Assembly: GCA_015179125.1 (NCBI GenBank)
Contig: WHVA01000040.1
Location: 1 to 64,000 of the forward strand
DNA from: Gautieria morchelliformis
Lineage: Eukaryota; Basidiomycota; Agaricomycetes; Gomphales; Gomphaceae
DNA length: 64,000 bases
Reading direction: 5' to 3'
The notes beneath the pieces are model-generated. The model saw nothing but the letters and a program-made list of their open reading frames with translations, was not told where the DNA came from and made no database searches. How positions within the stretch are numbered: the first letter of the stretch is position 1; the number at the start of each line of letters is the position of its first letter. Below, piece by piece: positions 11,401 through 23,359 of this stretch. A program made the position numbers and the translations under genes.

Positions 11401-12399
11401 ATCAAGAAGGTATTCGATGCATCCGCAGCGCTCTCATCGATCATTGGCTGGAGCCAGGTGAGCACGTGGTATGCCTTGATAGACGAGCTCAGACGTGAGT
11501 CTGATGAGCTTCAGGATAATGGCACTACAGCATTCGCAACGGATGCCGGGAAGTTTGTAGCTGCTTTTGGGAGTGTAATCTCGCAGAGTGCTTCCCATCT
11601 TTATTTGTCGGCACTCCCGTTTGCACCTGAAAGGTCAAAACTGTCGAAGACTTACCTTCCACTATTTCCACGATTACTCCGCATCGAGACCGGGGAAGCG
11701 ATCACGTGGCCACCTATTCAAACCATTCTGGTAGGTCATACCTTGTCCATCTGGTCGGTGGCATTTTCACCGGACGGCAAGCGCATCGTCTCTGGGTCTG
11801 AAGACAACACGATACGTGTGTGGAATGCAGACACCGGGGAGGCCATTTCAGCACCATTCAAAGGCCACACCAACTGGGTCACGTCGGTGGCATTCTTGCA
11901 GGACGGCAAGCGCATCGTCTCCGGGTCTTTTGACAAGACGATCCATGTGTGGCACGCGGACACCGGTGAGGTAATTTCAGCACTATTAGAAGGCCACACC
12001 CATTGGGTTGCGTCGGTGGCGTTCTCACAGGATGGCAAGCGCATCGTCTCTGGGTCTTATGACAAAACGATCCGTGTGTGGAACACAGACACCGGTGAGG
12101 TAATTTCAGCCCCGTTCGAAGGCCACACAAACTGCGTCGCGTCGGTGGCGTTCTCGCAGGACGGCAAGCGCATCGTCTCCGGGTCATATGACAAGACAAC
12201 CCGTGTGTGGGATGCAAACACTGGGGAGGTCATTTCAGCACCATTCAAAGGCCACGCTGACAAGGTCACGTCGGTGGCGTTCTCGCAGGATGGCAAGCTC
12301 ATAGTCTCCGGGTCTTTTGACCGCACGATCCGTGTGTGGGATGCAGACACTGTCGAGTACATTTCAGCACCATTCTCAGGTCAAGCACCTAGTCAGTAG
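8435..12399 (+). pseudogene. C2-NACHT-WD40 (NWD, NLR-like) gene, decayed
   Basis: This is a member of the fungal NLR-like family used in self/non-self recognition, in the cytoplasm. Read in order: a C2-like segment (about 8629-8975, motif FGKRPGKYYVKLFVDEG), a helical linker (9050-9900) joined by small introns, a NACHT domain (9919-10674) with Walker A in NDVAGAGKSVVAHE, Walker B in SVIDALDE and the TSRAE motif, a helical arm region (10690-11730), then five WD40 repeats of exactly 129 bp (11734-12378). Introns 9320-9373, 9425-9473, 9672-9720 and 9874-9928 splice in frame. Two in-frame stops interrupt the long exon: TGA at 10672-10674 and TAG at 10888-10890. The C2 part also changes frame near 8775-8790, and the WD40 array ends abruptly after five repeats where relatives usually have more. 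The domains are well preserved, so loss of function looks recent. Readthrough or unrecognised introns at the two stops are less likely. Confidence 0.8.
11734..12378 (+). repeat. Five tandem WD40 repeats of 129 bp
   Basis: Units start at 11734, 11863, 11992, 12121 and 12250. They differ by few bases and carry the core DGKRIVSGS and the end WNADTGE. Near-identical units of this kind are known from HET-E/HET-D type genes, where repeats exchange by recombination and change binding specificity. Confidence 0.85.
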
Positions 12400-12759
12400 C
12401 TGTTACCTTGATTTGTCGGAACATGATGAAATCTGCTAATATCCTTTGCACAGTTGCAGTGCCGGGGTTTTGAAATGACTCTCAGGTAGAAAATGGCTGG
12501 TTATTAAACTCGCCCTCAGAGCTTTTATTATGGATAGCACCCTGGTCCCAAGTAGGTTTGTGGTGGCCGGCAAACACTGCTGTCATCGCGAAGGGGTCCA
12601 CAAAGCTCGATCTTGGCCGGTTTGTGCATGGCAGATTGTGGACACGATGTAGAGAGGCCACATGAGTTTTCCAGGGAAAACACTCATTGACACATGTATA
12701 CATTGCATCTCCTGGTATCATAGTGGTTGGGCTTCCAGATGGTTTCAAGAACATTCCTG
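12400..12759. other. Interval between the NWD pseudogene and the Copia 3' LTR
   Basis: No supported gene is seen. It probably holds the remains of the NWD 3' end. Confidence 0.4.
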
Positions 12760-12994
12760 TGTCAGATTAACCATGTAGAATGAAGGAAATATAAATATGA
12801 TCTTATTATGATCTACTTGAGATCTGTCTGCTTTTATACTAAATATGATACTCTTTATTACTAATTGCTTTGAGCTGTTGCTGTGCTGATGCTGTGGCAG
12901 TGCACTAGCATCCTGGAGTCAAGAATGCTCTGAAACATCTGTCTATGTGTGTGCCGGCTCATCCTTGGCTGACTCATCATCCCAATTACTAACA
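12760..12994 (-). repeat. 3' LTR of the Copia element
   Basis: It begins TGTTAGTAATTGGG on the minus strand directly after the polypurine tract and ends AATCTGACA at 12760, giving 235 bp with TG...CA ends. No second copy is present in the window. Confidence 0.65.
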
Positions 12995-15814
12995 CTCCCC
13001 CTCAGTGAGAAGTCCTTTCCCTTGAACCCTAATTTCCCCATTAGATACTTATGTTGGTGTAAGTCCAATCCCTTGGTGAATATCTCTGCTACATTTTCCT
13101 TCATGGGGACATATGTAAGTGTTGCCTAATGAGAAGCCACTTTCTCATGGATAAAGTGATAAGCGATGTTGATGTGCTTGGTATGCGTGTGGTGTATGTT
13201 GCGTCATGTGATAAGGTGATGGCACCTAGATTATTTGATTGGAGTGACGTAGCCTGAGTTTGACCTATTCCAAGCTCCTCAATGAAGTACCTTAACCAAA
13301 TCAGTTGTTTAGTGCCCTCGGTAAGTGCCATGTATTTGGCTTCCATAGTAGATAGTGCAATCATTTGCTGCTTCTTTGAGCTCCATGCAGTAGCTCCCCC
13401 TGCTAGTATAGCCACATAACCACTAATAGAAAGTGCATCAGTCCTATTGGCATCGTCTGAATCAACACATATTTCAAGATTGAGGCTGGCATCCTAGTTG
13501 AAAGTTATTCCATTGTCATGTGATCCCTTGACGTACCTGAGTATGTGTTTGATTGCCATCCAGTGCTCGGCTCCATAGGTAGTAGTGAATTGACTTAGAT
13601 GCTGTAAAGTAAAAGTTAAATCGGGCCTTGCACTGAGTGCCACATACATCAGTGAGCTGATCACCTTGGCATAGGGTACTTTGATGGTTGGACCTGTTGA
13701 GTCTATGGGTGCAACAAGTTTGATCATCTTGTGTAAAGGTGTAGATATGGAATGTGTTGTCACCATGTTGAATTGATCGAGTATGACATCGATGTAATGT
13801 CCCTGAGACATAGTTAGCATTCCCTCCTCTCTATTCCTCTCAATCCTAATTCCCAAAATTTTCTTCATTTCTCCTAAATCTGTCATAGGGAATTTTTCAT
13901 GAAGCTCCCCCTTGAGCTTGATTATCCCTTCCTTGGAATTAGCAAATAAGCCAAAGTTGTCCACGTATACTTATATGACTTGATTGAGTCCTTATCCTGT
14001 CTGATATAGACACATTCATCAGCAGTGCTTTGATGAAAGCTGAGGCCAAGTAGTAATCCATGTAGGCGCTGGTGCCAAGCCTGCCCTGATTGTTTGAGTC
14101 CATAGAGTGCCCTGTGTATTCTTAGGACATGTCCAGATCCATCATAAAAACCATCGGGCTGGTGCATGTAGATTTCTTCCTCTATAGTCAAATTGAGATA
14201 AGTGCCTCTGACGTCCATCATCTCAATCTCCCAATCGAGTGTTTTCATGTAGAGAGTTGAACTTGACCATAGGTGATGATATTTCATAATAATCCATCCC
14301 TGGCCTTGGTGTGAACCCTTGAGCTACAACCCTTGGCTTGGCTTTGTCAAATTGTCCATCCAGCTGCATTTTAGCAGCATATACCCATTGACAGCCAATG
14401 GCTACTCAACCAGGTGGCAATTCTGTCAGTTCCCATGTTCCAAGTGTTTTATGTTGGTCCATTTCAACTTGCATTGCTTCCTCCCATATTGGCACGTCAT
14501 CACATGATACTGGTGCCCTGTAATTCTTGGGCTTGGTGACGATTTCCTGCATTACAAAACCTGCTTGGTACAGCCCGAGTTGTGCAGCTTGTGATAATCC
14601 AGCCTTTGAGTAACATGCACGGTCCATTGAATCTGTGGAGCTGGCACTTGCTCAGGTGGATCAGGAATGGGGGTCGACTGGGGTGATGATGTCTGTGGGG
14701 TAGATGGGATTGGTTCTGGCACATGCTGATGCAGTGACTGCTCCCCCTCAAGCAGTGCCGTGTCACTGGCGTTGTTGTTGTCATTATTCGGGATAGTATA
14801 GAGTTTATTGTTGTTTTCATTGAATGTGATGTTTCTTGAGATCTGAGCAAGCTTAAAAGCTTTATTGTAATATTTCCAAGCTTTTGCATGTTCAGCTACT
14901 CCAATGAATATGTGCTCCTCTGGTTTTGGATCAGGTTTAGCCCGGTGTTGATCCGGTACCATGACCCAGCAGTTCCTCCCAAATTCTTCTAGACATGCTG
15001 TATTTGGCCTCTTGCTGAATAGTGCCTGGAACAGTGTTGTGTCATCTCCAAGCACTTGTGTGGGTGATCAATTTTGATATAACATGTGTAAGCCATGGCC
15101 TCAGGCCAAAGTATTTTTGGTAAATTCTTGGCAAACATCATTGCCTGCGTGTGTTTGAGTAAGGTTCGGTTGAGCTGTTTGGCAGTTCCATTTTGGGAGT
15201 ATGGAGCTGTAGTTTCCATAATGATTCCATACTTGGCACAAAAATCCTTGAAATTCTTGTTAATATATTCCCCACTGTTATCTGAGCGAAACCGTTTCAG
15301 CTTCTGACCCATTTGGGTCTCGAGAAACACGTCATATGTTTCAAAGTGCCTGAGTGCTTCATCCTTGGGGCTCCCAAAATAGATGACCGTGTACCTGGAT
15401 TTGATGTCCATGAAAGAATAGATGTACCTTTCACATGATGGTTCCTCAGTCTGGGCAGGCCCCCATACATTGGATACCATTAGATCACTGACCTGATTGA
15501 CAGTGTCCTCAGTTCTTTGGGGAACAGCTCCGCCTGCTGCTTGCCCTGTATGCATGCTTTGCACTGGCTTGGCCCCTTAGACTTGGTGATTTTGAGTCCA
15601 GTAACTGGATCATTGTTTTTCAGCATCTTAATACAATTTATAAGTATTCTGTGCCATTTGTCCCATGACCGTCCCTTTGCCACTGCAGCAAAGTCTTGTG
15701 CCTTGATTGATTGAGTCACTCGTGCCTTTATGCAGAATAGCCACCCATGCTTCTGTCCCTGTGCAGAAATAATTCTGGCACGTGATTTAAAGTCGATGCC
15801 AGTGCCTGTGAAGG

Positions 15815-16465
15815 TGTTATGACCATGCATTTCCAACTTCTGACACTCAGTTCCGCTTACATTCCGACCCTCTGATAATTCTGACAATCCCACCCCTTGT
15901 TATATCCTTTGTTCTTTCAACTCTATGACTTTGACCCACCGGACTCGACTCACAGCACAGCAAGACTATATGTCCATCCCCTTTGGAGTCTCGTTGTTCT
16001 GTGATGTCAGATATACTTTCCAACCCCTTGTTCTTTTGCCATTGTTCTTTACTCTACCCTGCACCCCCTTGTAGTCCTTTGTTCCCAATTAGTTATTTAC
16101 ACTGTATGTCTATCAGACTTCCACTTCCTCTGGAATTGGCTTAGTACTACCCCATTACCTGTTGTCTCAGCTCTTTGTATAAAAGCCCCTCATGTATGCT
16201 TGCTATTCTGCAATCAGATAATCACCTTCAATATGTGATTTCCTTCACTCTATCTCCTGTTCTTAGCACAATGAGTTTTGCAAGACCTCCGTCTCTCCAC
16301 TTTCTGCCTTCAGACCCAACTTCCAACCTCTGCTTACTTTGATACTTTCCAACTTCCAACTCACGATCTGAAATGCTTAGGACGATAGTTCATTGGGGGT
16401 GCAACATATAAGTTGAAGCCGTTGTCCTTTCTAGTTCCGACTTGCAGAAATCTCGATACGTAACA
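15815..16465 (+). repeat. Solo LTR (Gypsy family of 862-1540) inserted in Copia
   Basis: The LTR is 651 bp, starting TGTTATGACC and ending ATACGTAACA, flanked by the 5-bp duplication GAAGG at 15810-15814 and 16466-16470. It aligns along its length with the LTR at 862-1540 in opposite orientation. No internal sequence remains, so it arose by LTR-LTR recombination after insertion into the Copia element. Confidence 0.85.
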
Positions 16466-17280
16466 GAAGGTCGCCCTATTACCCTTATCAGTTAAACACC
16501 CAATGCTGATAAGATTGTTCGGTGTGTCCAGCATGTGCTTGACATCACGTAAATCGATCATGTTCATTTTGGCGCTGATCTTCAATTCCACATAGACTGT
16601 GCATCGACCTTGTGTGTGGAGTATTGCACCAGGTGAAATCCCCTCGATTTCTGATGGCTCCTCGGCATAGCTAGAGAAGTTATTTTGACTTCGAGCTATG
16701 TGTGTTGTCACTGCTGAGTCAGCTAACCAGTCAGATGCAGAAATAGCACTGCATGCTACTTCCTTAGATACAAATGCAAAGTCCTTTTCTTCTGCCTGTT
16801 TGACTGTTTCCTTGGGTTTGAACCATTTTGGTGCCTGGCCTTCTTTGCCACCACCCTTCGCCCAACAGTCCTTTATGTAATGACTTTTCTTGGCGCAATT
16901 TTGGCACTTGCCCTTTGTCACCCCTGAGTTATCCTTTTTTGGTCTGTGATGTTGTCGCACCTTAAGCGCCATCTGCCATGCTGATCCAGCTTTTGGGGCT
17001 CGGTCCTCATCAAGAACCCGTGCTATTAACATATCAGCCGTGGTTCTGGCTCCACTAGCAGTGACTGCTGTAATAAATGTTGACCAGGGGTCTGGTAATG
17101 ATGTAAGCAACATATTCGAGAATTTGGTGTTGCTTACTGTATGTACTGCCCTTGTGCATTCAGTTCCTGTTGAATGCCACGGAGCTTGCGTACATGCTCC
17201 TCCATGTTTGCACTGTCCTCAGAAAGTGTCCCAAAGAAATCTCGTTGGAGATTCACGATCCCCATGGCGCCTCTAGATTC

Positions 17281-17746
17281 AAACTTTATTTTATTATTCC
17301 CATTTTACGTCTTTTGGGGCGGTACCCTATGTAAGACGGTATATACATTTTCTTCCTTGTGTTCCTAGGCCTGTAGACTAGTCTGTTGTGAAACCCAAGA
17401 CAAATCAGTGGCCCCGAACCGATCCCCCGCGCATGCATACACACCACTTCCCCCGCTCCTCATCCCTAACTGATACTCACCCCATGATTTGGCTCCATCT
17501 TCCCACGCCATCTCCATTTGCCCCATCAGTTCCATAGTATATACATGTATGTTTAGGTACGATGCGACCCCATGACCCAGCTCCACCCCGGCCATAACCC
17601 CGGGCATCCATCCCCATCCATTCTGCTGTTTGCTCACATGTACACACCCCTTTGCGCTCCACAACCAATCTCAATACTTACTAGCTAGTGGTGTTCCAAG
17701 TAGTATAAAGCAGTTATCCATGTATATTGAACAATCAGACAGCTAT
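17281..17746. other. Interval between the Copia relic and the chromovirus
   Basis: No supported gene or known repeat is seen. A Copia 5' LTR would be expected near here but is not recognisable. Confidence 0.35.
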
Positions 17747-18178
17747 TGTCAGGGTTCACGCGTTTCCTTCCACAAGTTTCTATTTCCTTCCATGAGTTTC
17801 CGTCAGTTTCCGTCAGTTTCCGTCAGTTTCCGTCAGTTTCCGTCACCTTCCGTCAGTTTCCATCACATGTCACATACCGTCACATGTCACATTCCATCAC
17901 TTTCTGTGACCTTCCATCACTTTCCGTAACCTTCTACAAGTTTCCGTCTCTCCTATTATGTAAGCCTTGCCAGCGCTATAAGACTGTAGCCCGTGTGGTG
18001 GCGTTTCCTCAGCTTGATCTCTGAGGATACCCACTACACAGGCAAGTCCCCATGTATCTATCGTTGGTAGAGTTATAACCTGAGGATACCCACTACACAG
18101 TTGGTCATTGTCCTAGTATCGGCTCTTATCTCCTTGAGTATCTTTGGTTGTGGGTTCGTCATTAGTGTTGCCCTCACA
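17747..18178 (+). repeat. 5' LTR of the chromovirus
   Basis: It starts TGTCAGGGTTCACG and ends GTTGCCCTCACA (432 bp). Near its start it carries a tandem array of GTCAGTTTCC units (about 17811-17860). The sequence CTGAGGATACCCACTACACA appears twice. Confidence 0.85.
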
Positions 18179-18238
18179 GAAGATCAAGCTCATAGGACGA
18201 CCCCACACACTTTTCTTAACCAGCCTTCATCTCAGCCT

Positions 18239-19345
18239 ATGGCAGACCAACTCCCAGACGCATACTGGGACGCCCTGGGTGACCATGGGCCATTTCTTCG
18301 AGGCCTCCTTTCCAGCCAAGCACAGCAGTTGCAGCAACTTCAACTGCAGAATCAGGAACTGCACAATCAGATTGCTAACGTTCACGACCACTTAGCCAAT
18401 GCTGCCACCAACGCTGCTGTTGCTGCTGCTCAAGCCCTTGTGCCCTCAGTACCTCACAGTGTCCCTCCATCTACTCGCTCTATCAAAGCAGCAGAACTGG
18501 AGAAGTTCAATGGAGACCGTGCAGAGACTGAAGGGTTTATCACGTCTATCAAGTTGTCCATCGCTGTCCAGCCAGCATCCTTCCCAGATGAACGCACAAA
18601 GATCCTATACGCTCTTTCCTTCATGACGGGAGGCTCTGCGGAGATATGGGCACACAACGAGACACAGGCTGTCATTGATGGCACCTCCTCTATATCCACT
18701 CTGGAGGGGTTTATTAAACGTGTGGAGGAGGCCTTTGGTGACCCAGATCGTGCCAGAACGGCTCGCACTAAGCTGCATGACCTTAGGATGGCGTCAGGAA
18801 TGTCGGCAGATGAATACATGGCTCAATTTGAGATCCTGGCAGGCAGGACAGGCTTTAATGATGAGGCACTCGAGGATGCCTATGCTCGTGGCCTTCCAGC
18901 AGGTATCCTTGACAAGATCCACGCCCAGCCCTTTCTTCCATCCAACCTCAAAGCCTGGAAGGAAGCAGCCTGTCAGATTGACCGCAATCATCGCCGTCTG
19001 TTAGAGGTCAGGAAGGCACAGACACCTCATGTCTCTAATCGCCCTCCTCCTGCCCGACCACCCCACACTCCTGCTACGGCTCCTGTTGTCACAGCACCAC
19101 CCAGTAATGTGACACCTATGGACATTGACTCATCCCGCCGCCGCACCGAAACACGAACCTGCTACAACTGTAAGAGACCTGGTCACATTTCACCAGACTG
19201 TCCTGAACCTCACAAGCCACGGATCCGTGCAAACCTCACAGAGGCAGACATTGCAGCAATTGTCTCTAAATCTGTAGCAGCAGCGATAGAGGAACGCAAA
19301 CAGAAGGTGGAAGCCCCTGTCCAAGAGGAAGGAAAGGGTTTTTAG
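18239..19345 (+). CDS. Chromovirus gag polyprotein
   Basis: This 368-residue frame starts at MADQLPDAYWDAL, the first ATG after the leader. An N-terminal Gln-rich coiled-coil-like part (about residues 25-75) is followed by the Retrotrans_gag domain (about 90-230, LEKFNGDRAETEGFITSIKL) and a single CCHC zinc knuckle, CYNCKRPGHISPDC, near residue 305. Gag forms the cytoplasmic particle and binds element RNA. It belongs to the element fossil at 17747-24336. Confidence 0.85.
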   Translation: MADQLPDAYWDALGDHGPFLRGLLSSQAQQLQQLQLQNQELHNQIANVHDHLANAATNAAVAAAQALVPSVPHSVPPSTRSIKAAELEKFNGDRAETEGFITSIKLSIAVQPASFPDERTKILYALSFMTGGSAEIWAHNETQAVIDGTSSISTLEGFIKRVEEAFGDPDRARTARTKLHDLRMASGMSADEYMAQFEILAGRTGFNDEALEDAYARGLPAGILDKIHAQPFLPSNLKAWKEAACQIDRNHRRLLEVRKAQTPHVSNRPPPARPPHTPATAPVVTAPPSNVTPMDIDSSRRRTETRTCYNCKRPGHISPDCPEPHKPRIRANLTEADIAAIVSKSVAAAIEERKQKVEAPVQEEGKGF

Positions 19346-19356
19346 GCCAGTCAGCG

Positions 19357-22300
19357 GTGAAAGACATGCCCCGCTTGACGAATCGGTTTTCAGTTCTCGA
19401 AACATGTACAATAGGGATCACAGGCGATATGATGCATCCTTCTCCTATCCCTGATCAAACTGAAACCAAACCAGCCATGCCGAAAACCCAACCCATCGCT
19501 CCAGTTGCTAATGCAAACCTTCCAGTCCCTCTATATGTCCGTACTGCGGACCTCCGCCGATGCACCAAAGTACCTCTCAAGGTCCACTCTGTTGACACAG
19601 GGCACCCACTTGCAATTGACTCCCTCCTTGACAGTGGTGCTACAGGGATGTTCATCGATGTGGAGTTTGTAAGGGAACACAGACTTCGGACCCATCCCCT
19701 ACCCCGTGCCATCCCCGTCTACAATATTGATGGTACCCCAAATGAGGCTGGCTCAATCAAGGAAGAGGTCGACCTCATTTGCACCTTTGGGGATCATACG
19801 GAACGTGCCACATTCTCTGTCACGAGCCTTGGACGACTTGCCATCATTCTTGGTCACACATGGCTTGTTGAACACAACCCAGAAGTTGACTGGCGTACAG
19901 GAGATGTGAAGATGACACGCTGTCCCAAGTCATGTGGGGGCAGACCTGTTGTCAGAGGGCCCACAGTCGAAACTGTTACAGAAGAGAGTGTAGATCAAAA
20001 GGAGGTTCCCATACAGCACACCCGCTCCCTACTTGAGGAAGGAGACAGGACCTTTGTCATCTTTGTGAATGAGAGTCCTGAAATGATTGGCGCAGGCTGG
20101 ACTGTCTCCCAACAGCTTGCTGAACGGGCCAGCAAGTCTGCACCAGTCAGATCCTTCGAGGACCTTGTCCCTAAACCATACCAGGAGTTCAAGGATGTGT
20201 TTTCTAAGGAGTCATTTGACCAACTGCCTCCTCGAAAGCCCTGGGACCATGCAATTGAGCTCACTCCAGGTGCACAACCCTTCAGCACAAAGGTTTACCC
20301 AATGTCACCGGTTGAGCAAAGGGAACTGGATAACTTCCTTGAGGAGAACCTGAAGAGCCATCGTATCCGTCCCTCCAAGTCACCTATGGCATCTCCAGTC
20401 TTCTTTGTGAAGAAAAAGGACGGCAGTCTTAGATTTGTGCAAGACTACCGGAAGCTCAATGATATAACAATCAAGAATGCCTATCCTTTGCCCCTTGTTC
20501 CAGACATCATGAATAAGATTGCTGCTGGAAGGGCTAAATACTTCACAAAGCTTGACATTCGCTGGGGATATAATAATGTACGCATAAAAGAGGGAGATGA
20601 GTGGAAGGCAGCCTTTCGGACAAATAGGGGCCTGTATGAACCTCTAGTCATGTTCTTTGGACTCACGAACAGCCCAGCAACCTTCCAGACGATGATGAAT
20701 GACATCTTCAAGAGTCTCATCGATGAAGGGGTTGTGGTGGTGTTCATGGACGACATTCTCATCTTCACAGAGTCGCTTGAAGAACATCGTAGGATTGTAC
20801 GACGTGTCCTTGAAATCCTCCGGGCCAACAACCTGTACCTCAAACCTGAAAAATGCCTATTTGAGCAACTAGAGGTGGAGTATCTCGGCCTCATCCTCTC
20901 TCAAGGACAGGTTGCCATGGACCCAGTCAAGGTTGCAGGGGTGCGGGACTGGCCAATACCACGTAATGTCACTGAAGTCAAATCATTCCTTGGTTTCATC
21001 AACTTCTACCGTAGATTTGTGGAAGACTTCTCACACATTGCAAAGCCCCTCAACCAGTTGACAAAACAGGATGCCCAATGGTCTTGGGATCCAAATGGCC
21101 CAGAGCAATGTCCTTCGACAAGCTCAAACTCCTCATCACCTCAACACCGATCCTTGTCCTCCCTGATCAAGACAAACAGTTTCCGTCTTGAAACAGATGC
21201 CTCAGCCTATGCCACAGGAGCAGTACTGTCCCAGCTATGTGATGATGGCAAATGGCGGCCTGTGGGGTTTGTCTCCAAAAGCCTCAATGATGCTGAACCA
21301 ACTATGCCATCCATGACAAGGAGCTTCTTTCTGTGATTCGGGGATTAGAGGAATGGCGCCACATCTTAGAGGGAACAAGCACAAGATTGAGATTCTCAAT
21401 GACCATCAGAATCTCACCTACTTCCGCACTGCACAAAACCTGAACCGTCGTCAAGCACGCTGGTCACTCTACCTCTCTCGCTTTGATTTTGAGCTGATCC
21501 ATCGTCCTGGTCGTCATTCAGCCAAGCCTGATGCACTCTCACGACGCGTGGATCATAAGCGGGGGGAGGAAGACAACCAAAATCAAGTCTTACTTACCCC
21601 TGACTTGTTCCACATCAAGGCAAATCCCCCAGAGGCTGGTGCGCAGTTAGTCCCAGGTGAAGGTGATGCTTTCCTCAATCGAGTAAGGAACTGTGTAGAC
21701 CGGGATGAAAAGGTTGTCAAGGCTCTCAAATAACTGGGCTCCTCTGGCAATTTACGAGGAGAAGAGTGGTCTGAACAGGATGGGCTTGTCCTCTATCACA
21801 ACAAAGTGTACGTGCCGCTTGATGCAAAACTACGACATGACATAGTGAAAGCGCACCATGACATGCCTCTCACTGGTCACCCTGGTCGCTGGAGAACCAC
21901 TGAACTAGTTGCTCGGAGTTACTGGTGGCCTGGGATGGGACGTTACATTGCAAAATACGTGAAGGCCTGTGACCTGTGCAACCGGACAAAAACCTTCCCT
22001 GCTTCTCCCATTGGCAAGCTTCTACCAAACCGTATCCCAGACCGTAGATGGCAGGTTATGTCTGTTGACTTGATTGTAGAACTGCCTACCAGTCATGGCT
22101 ATGATGCTCTCCTTGTTGTTGTCGATCGCCTCTCAAAGCGTGCACATGTCATTCCCACCACTTCAGATGTAACTTCAGTGGGAGTTGCCCGACTCTTCCG
22201 TGATCATGTTTGGAAACTTCATGGGCTCCCTGAAGAAATCATCAGTGATCGAGGCACACAGTTCATCTCCCAGTTCATGCGTGAACTGAACAAACTTCTT

Positions 22301-23253
22301 GGTGTCAAAGTCGCCGCCTCTACTGCTTATCACCCCCAAACTGATGGACAGACTGAAAGGGTTAATCAGGAGATTGAGCAATACCTTCGACTATTCATCA
22401 ACCAGCGTCAGGATGATTGGTTGGAATGGATATCCTTGGCCGAGTTTGCCTATAACAACCGAATCCATGCCTCAACCCAGACTACACCCTTCATGTTGGA
22501 CAGTGGCCAACATCCAAGGCTGGGACTGGAACCAGTCCGGGAAACTCGACTCGAGGCCCTGGATGAGTTCACAACGCGGATGGAAGCGGCCACGAGAGAA
22601 GCTCGTTCAGCCCTGTCCAAGGCAGCAGAGGACATGGCACGCTTCTATGACGTGCACCATAAAGCAGCCCCAGTTTATAAGCTTGGTGACAAGGTCTGGC
22701 TCAATGCACAAAACATCACAACCACTCGCCCAATGAAGAAGCTAGACCACAAGTGGCTAGGTCCCTACACGGTTAATAAGGTGGTCTCACGAAATGCCTA
22801 TGGTCTAAATCTTCCTGCATCCTTTGGTCGCACACATCCAGTGTTCTCTGTCGTCCTGCTTCGGCCATATGAAGATGACCCAATTCTTGAACGTCATGCC
22901 CCTCCACCCCCCCCCCCGTCATACGGGATGGAGCCGAAGAATATGAAGTTGAAAGGATTCTAGACAGCAGGATGTTCCGTGGAAGGTTGGAGTATCTCGT
23001 GCGCTGGAAGGGCTATGGAGCTGCTGATGATCTCTGGCTACCAGCAAAAGATGTCTCTGGGGCAAAGCGACTCATTAAGGAATTTCACCGGCAGAACCCA
23101 GAGGCACCTCAGCGTATCTCAGCAGCCACATACATGTCCCTCCCTTTCCAGAGATTTCAGAACTTCACAGAACCTTCCAGGCAAACTCTCTTCGACTGGA
23201 CAGCAGGCAGGGCTTCTACTCATAATGTCAAGGGTCCAGGACCCCAAAGATAA
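19357..23253 (+). pseudogene. Chromovirus pol (protease, RT, RNase H, integrase, chromodomain)
   Basis: Visible parts in order are protease (DSLLDSGATGMFID, about 19620), reverse transcriptase (RFVQDYRKLNDITIKNAYPL at about 20430 and VVVFMDDILIF at about 20740), RNase H (RLETDASAYATGAVL at about 21190), integrase with HHCC zinc region (about 21830-21990) and catalytic core (about 22060-22500), and a chromodomain near 22970-23060 (YLVRWKGYGAADDLW). The chromodomain places it in the chromoviruses, whose integrases are steered to chromatin. The polyprotein is not continuous; a small number of breaks is present. Confidence 0.85.
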
Positions 23254-23359
23254 GCGATATCGGCCTCCGCCTAACCAATTCATTCCGATAAGCTATATAT
23301 CCCCTCTCCACCTGTGACCGCTCGCTTCCACTGCATCGACCCCACCACATCCATCAACC

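Larger units (their letters stand above)
12760..17280 (-). mobile_element. Ty1/Copia element, 5'-truncated relic
   Basis: On the minus strand the order is gag (UBN2-type, about 17280-16950, with zinc knuckle CQNCAKKSHYIKDC near 16900), protease region (SDWLADSAVTTHI), pre-integrase and integrase core (about 15564-15090, SDNSGEYINKNF), reverse transcriptase (about 14290-13500, including HRALYGLKQSGQAWHQRLHG) and RNase H (about 13415-13100, ALSTMEAKYMAL). A GAGGGGGAG polypurine tract sits just before the 3' LTR. This domain order is diagnostic of Copia. The element has several breaks, holds a foreign solo LTR, and has no visible 5' LTR. Confidence 0.85.
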
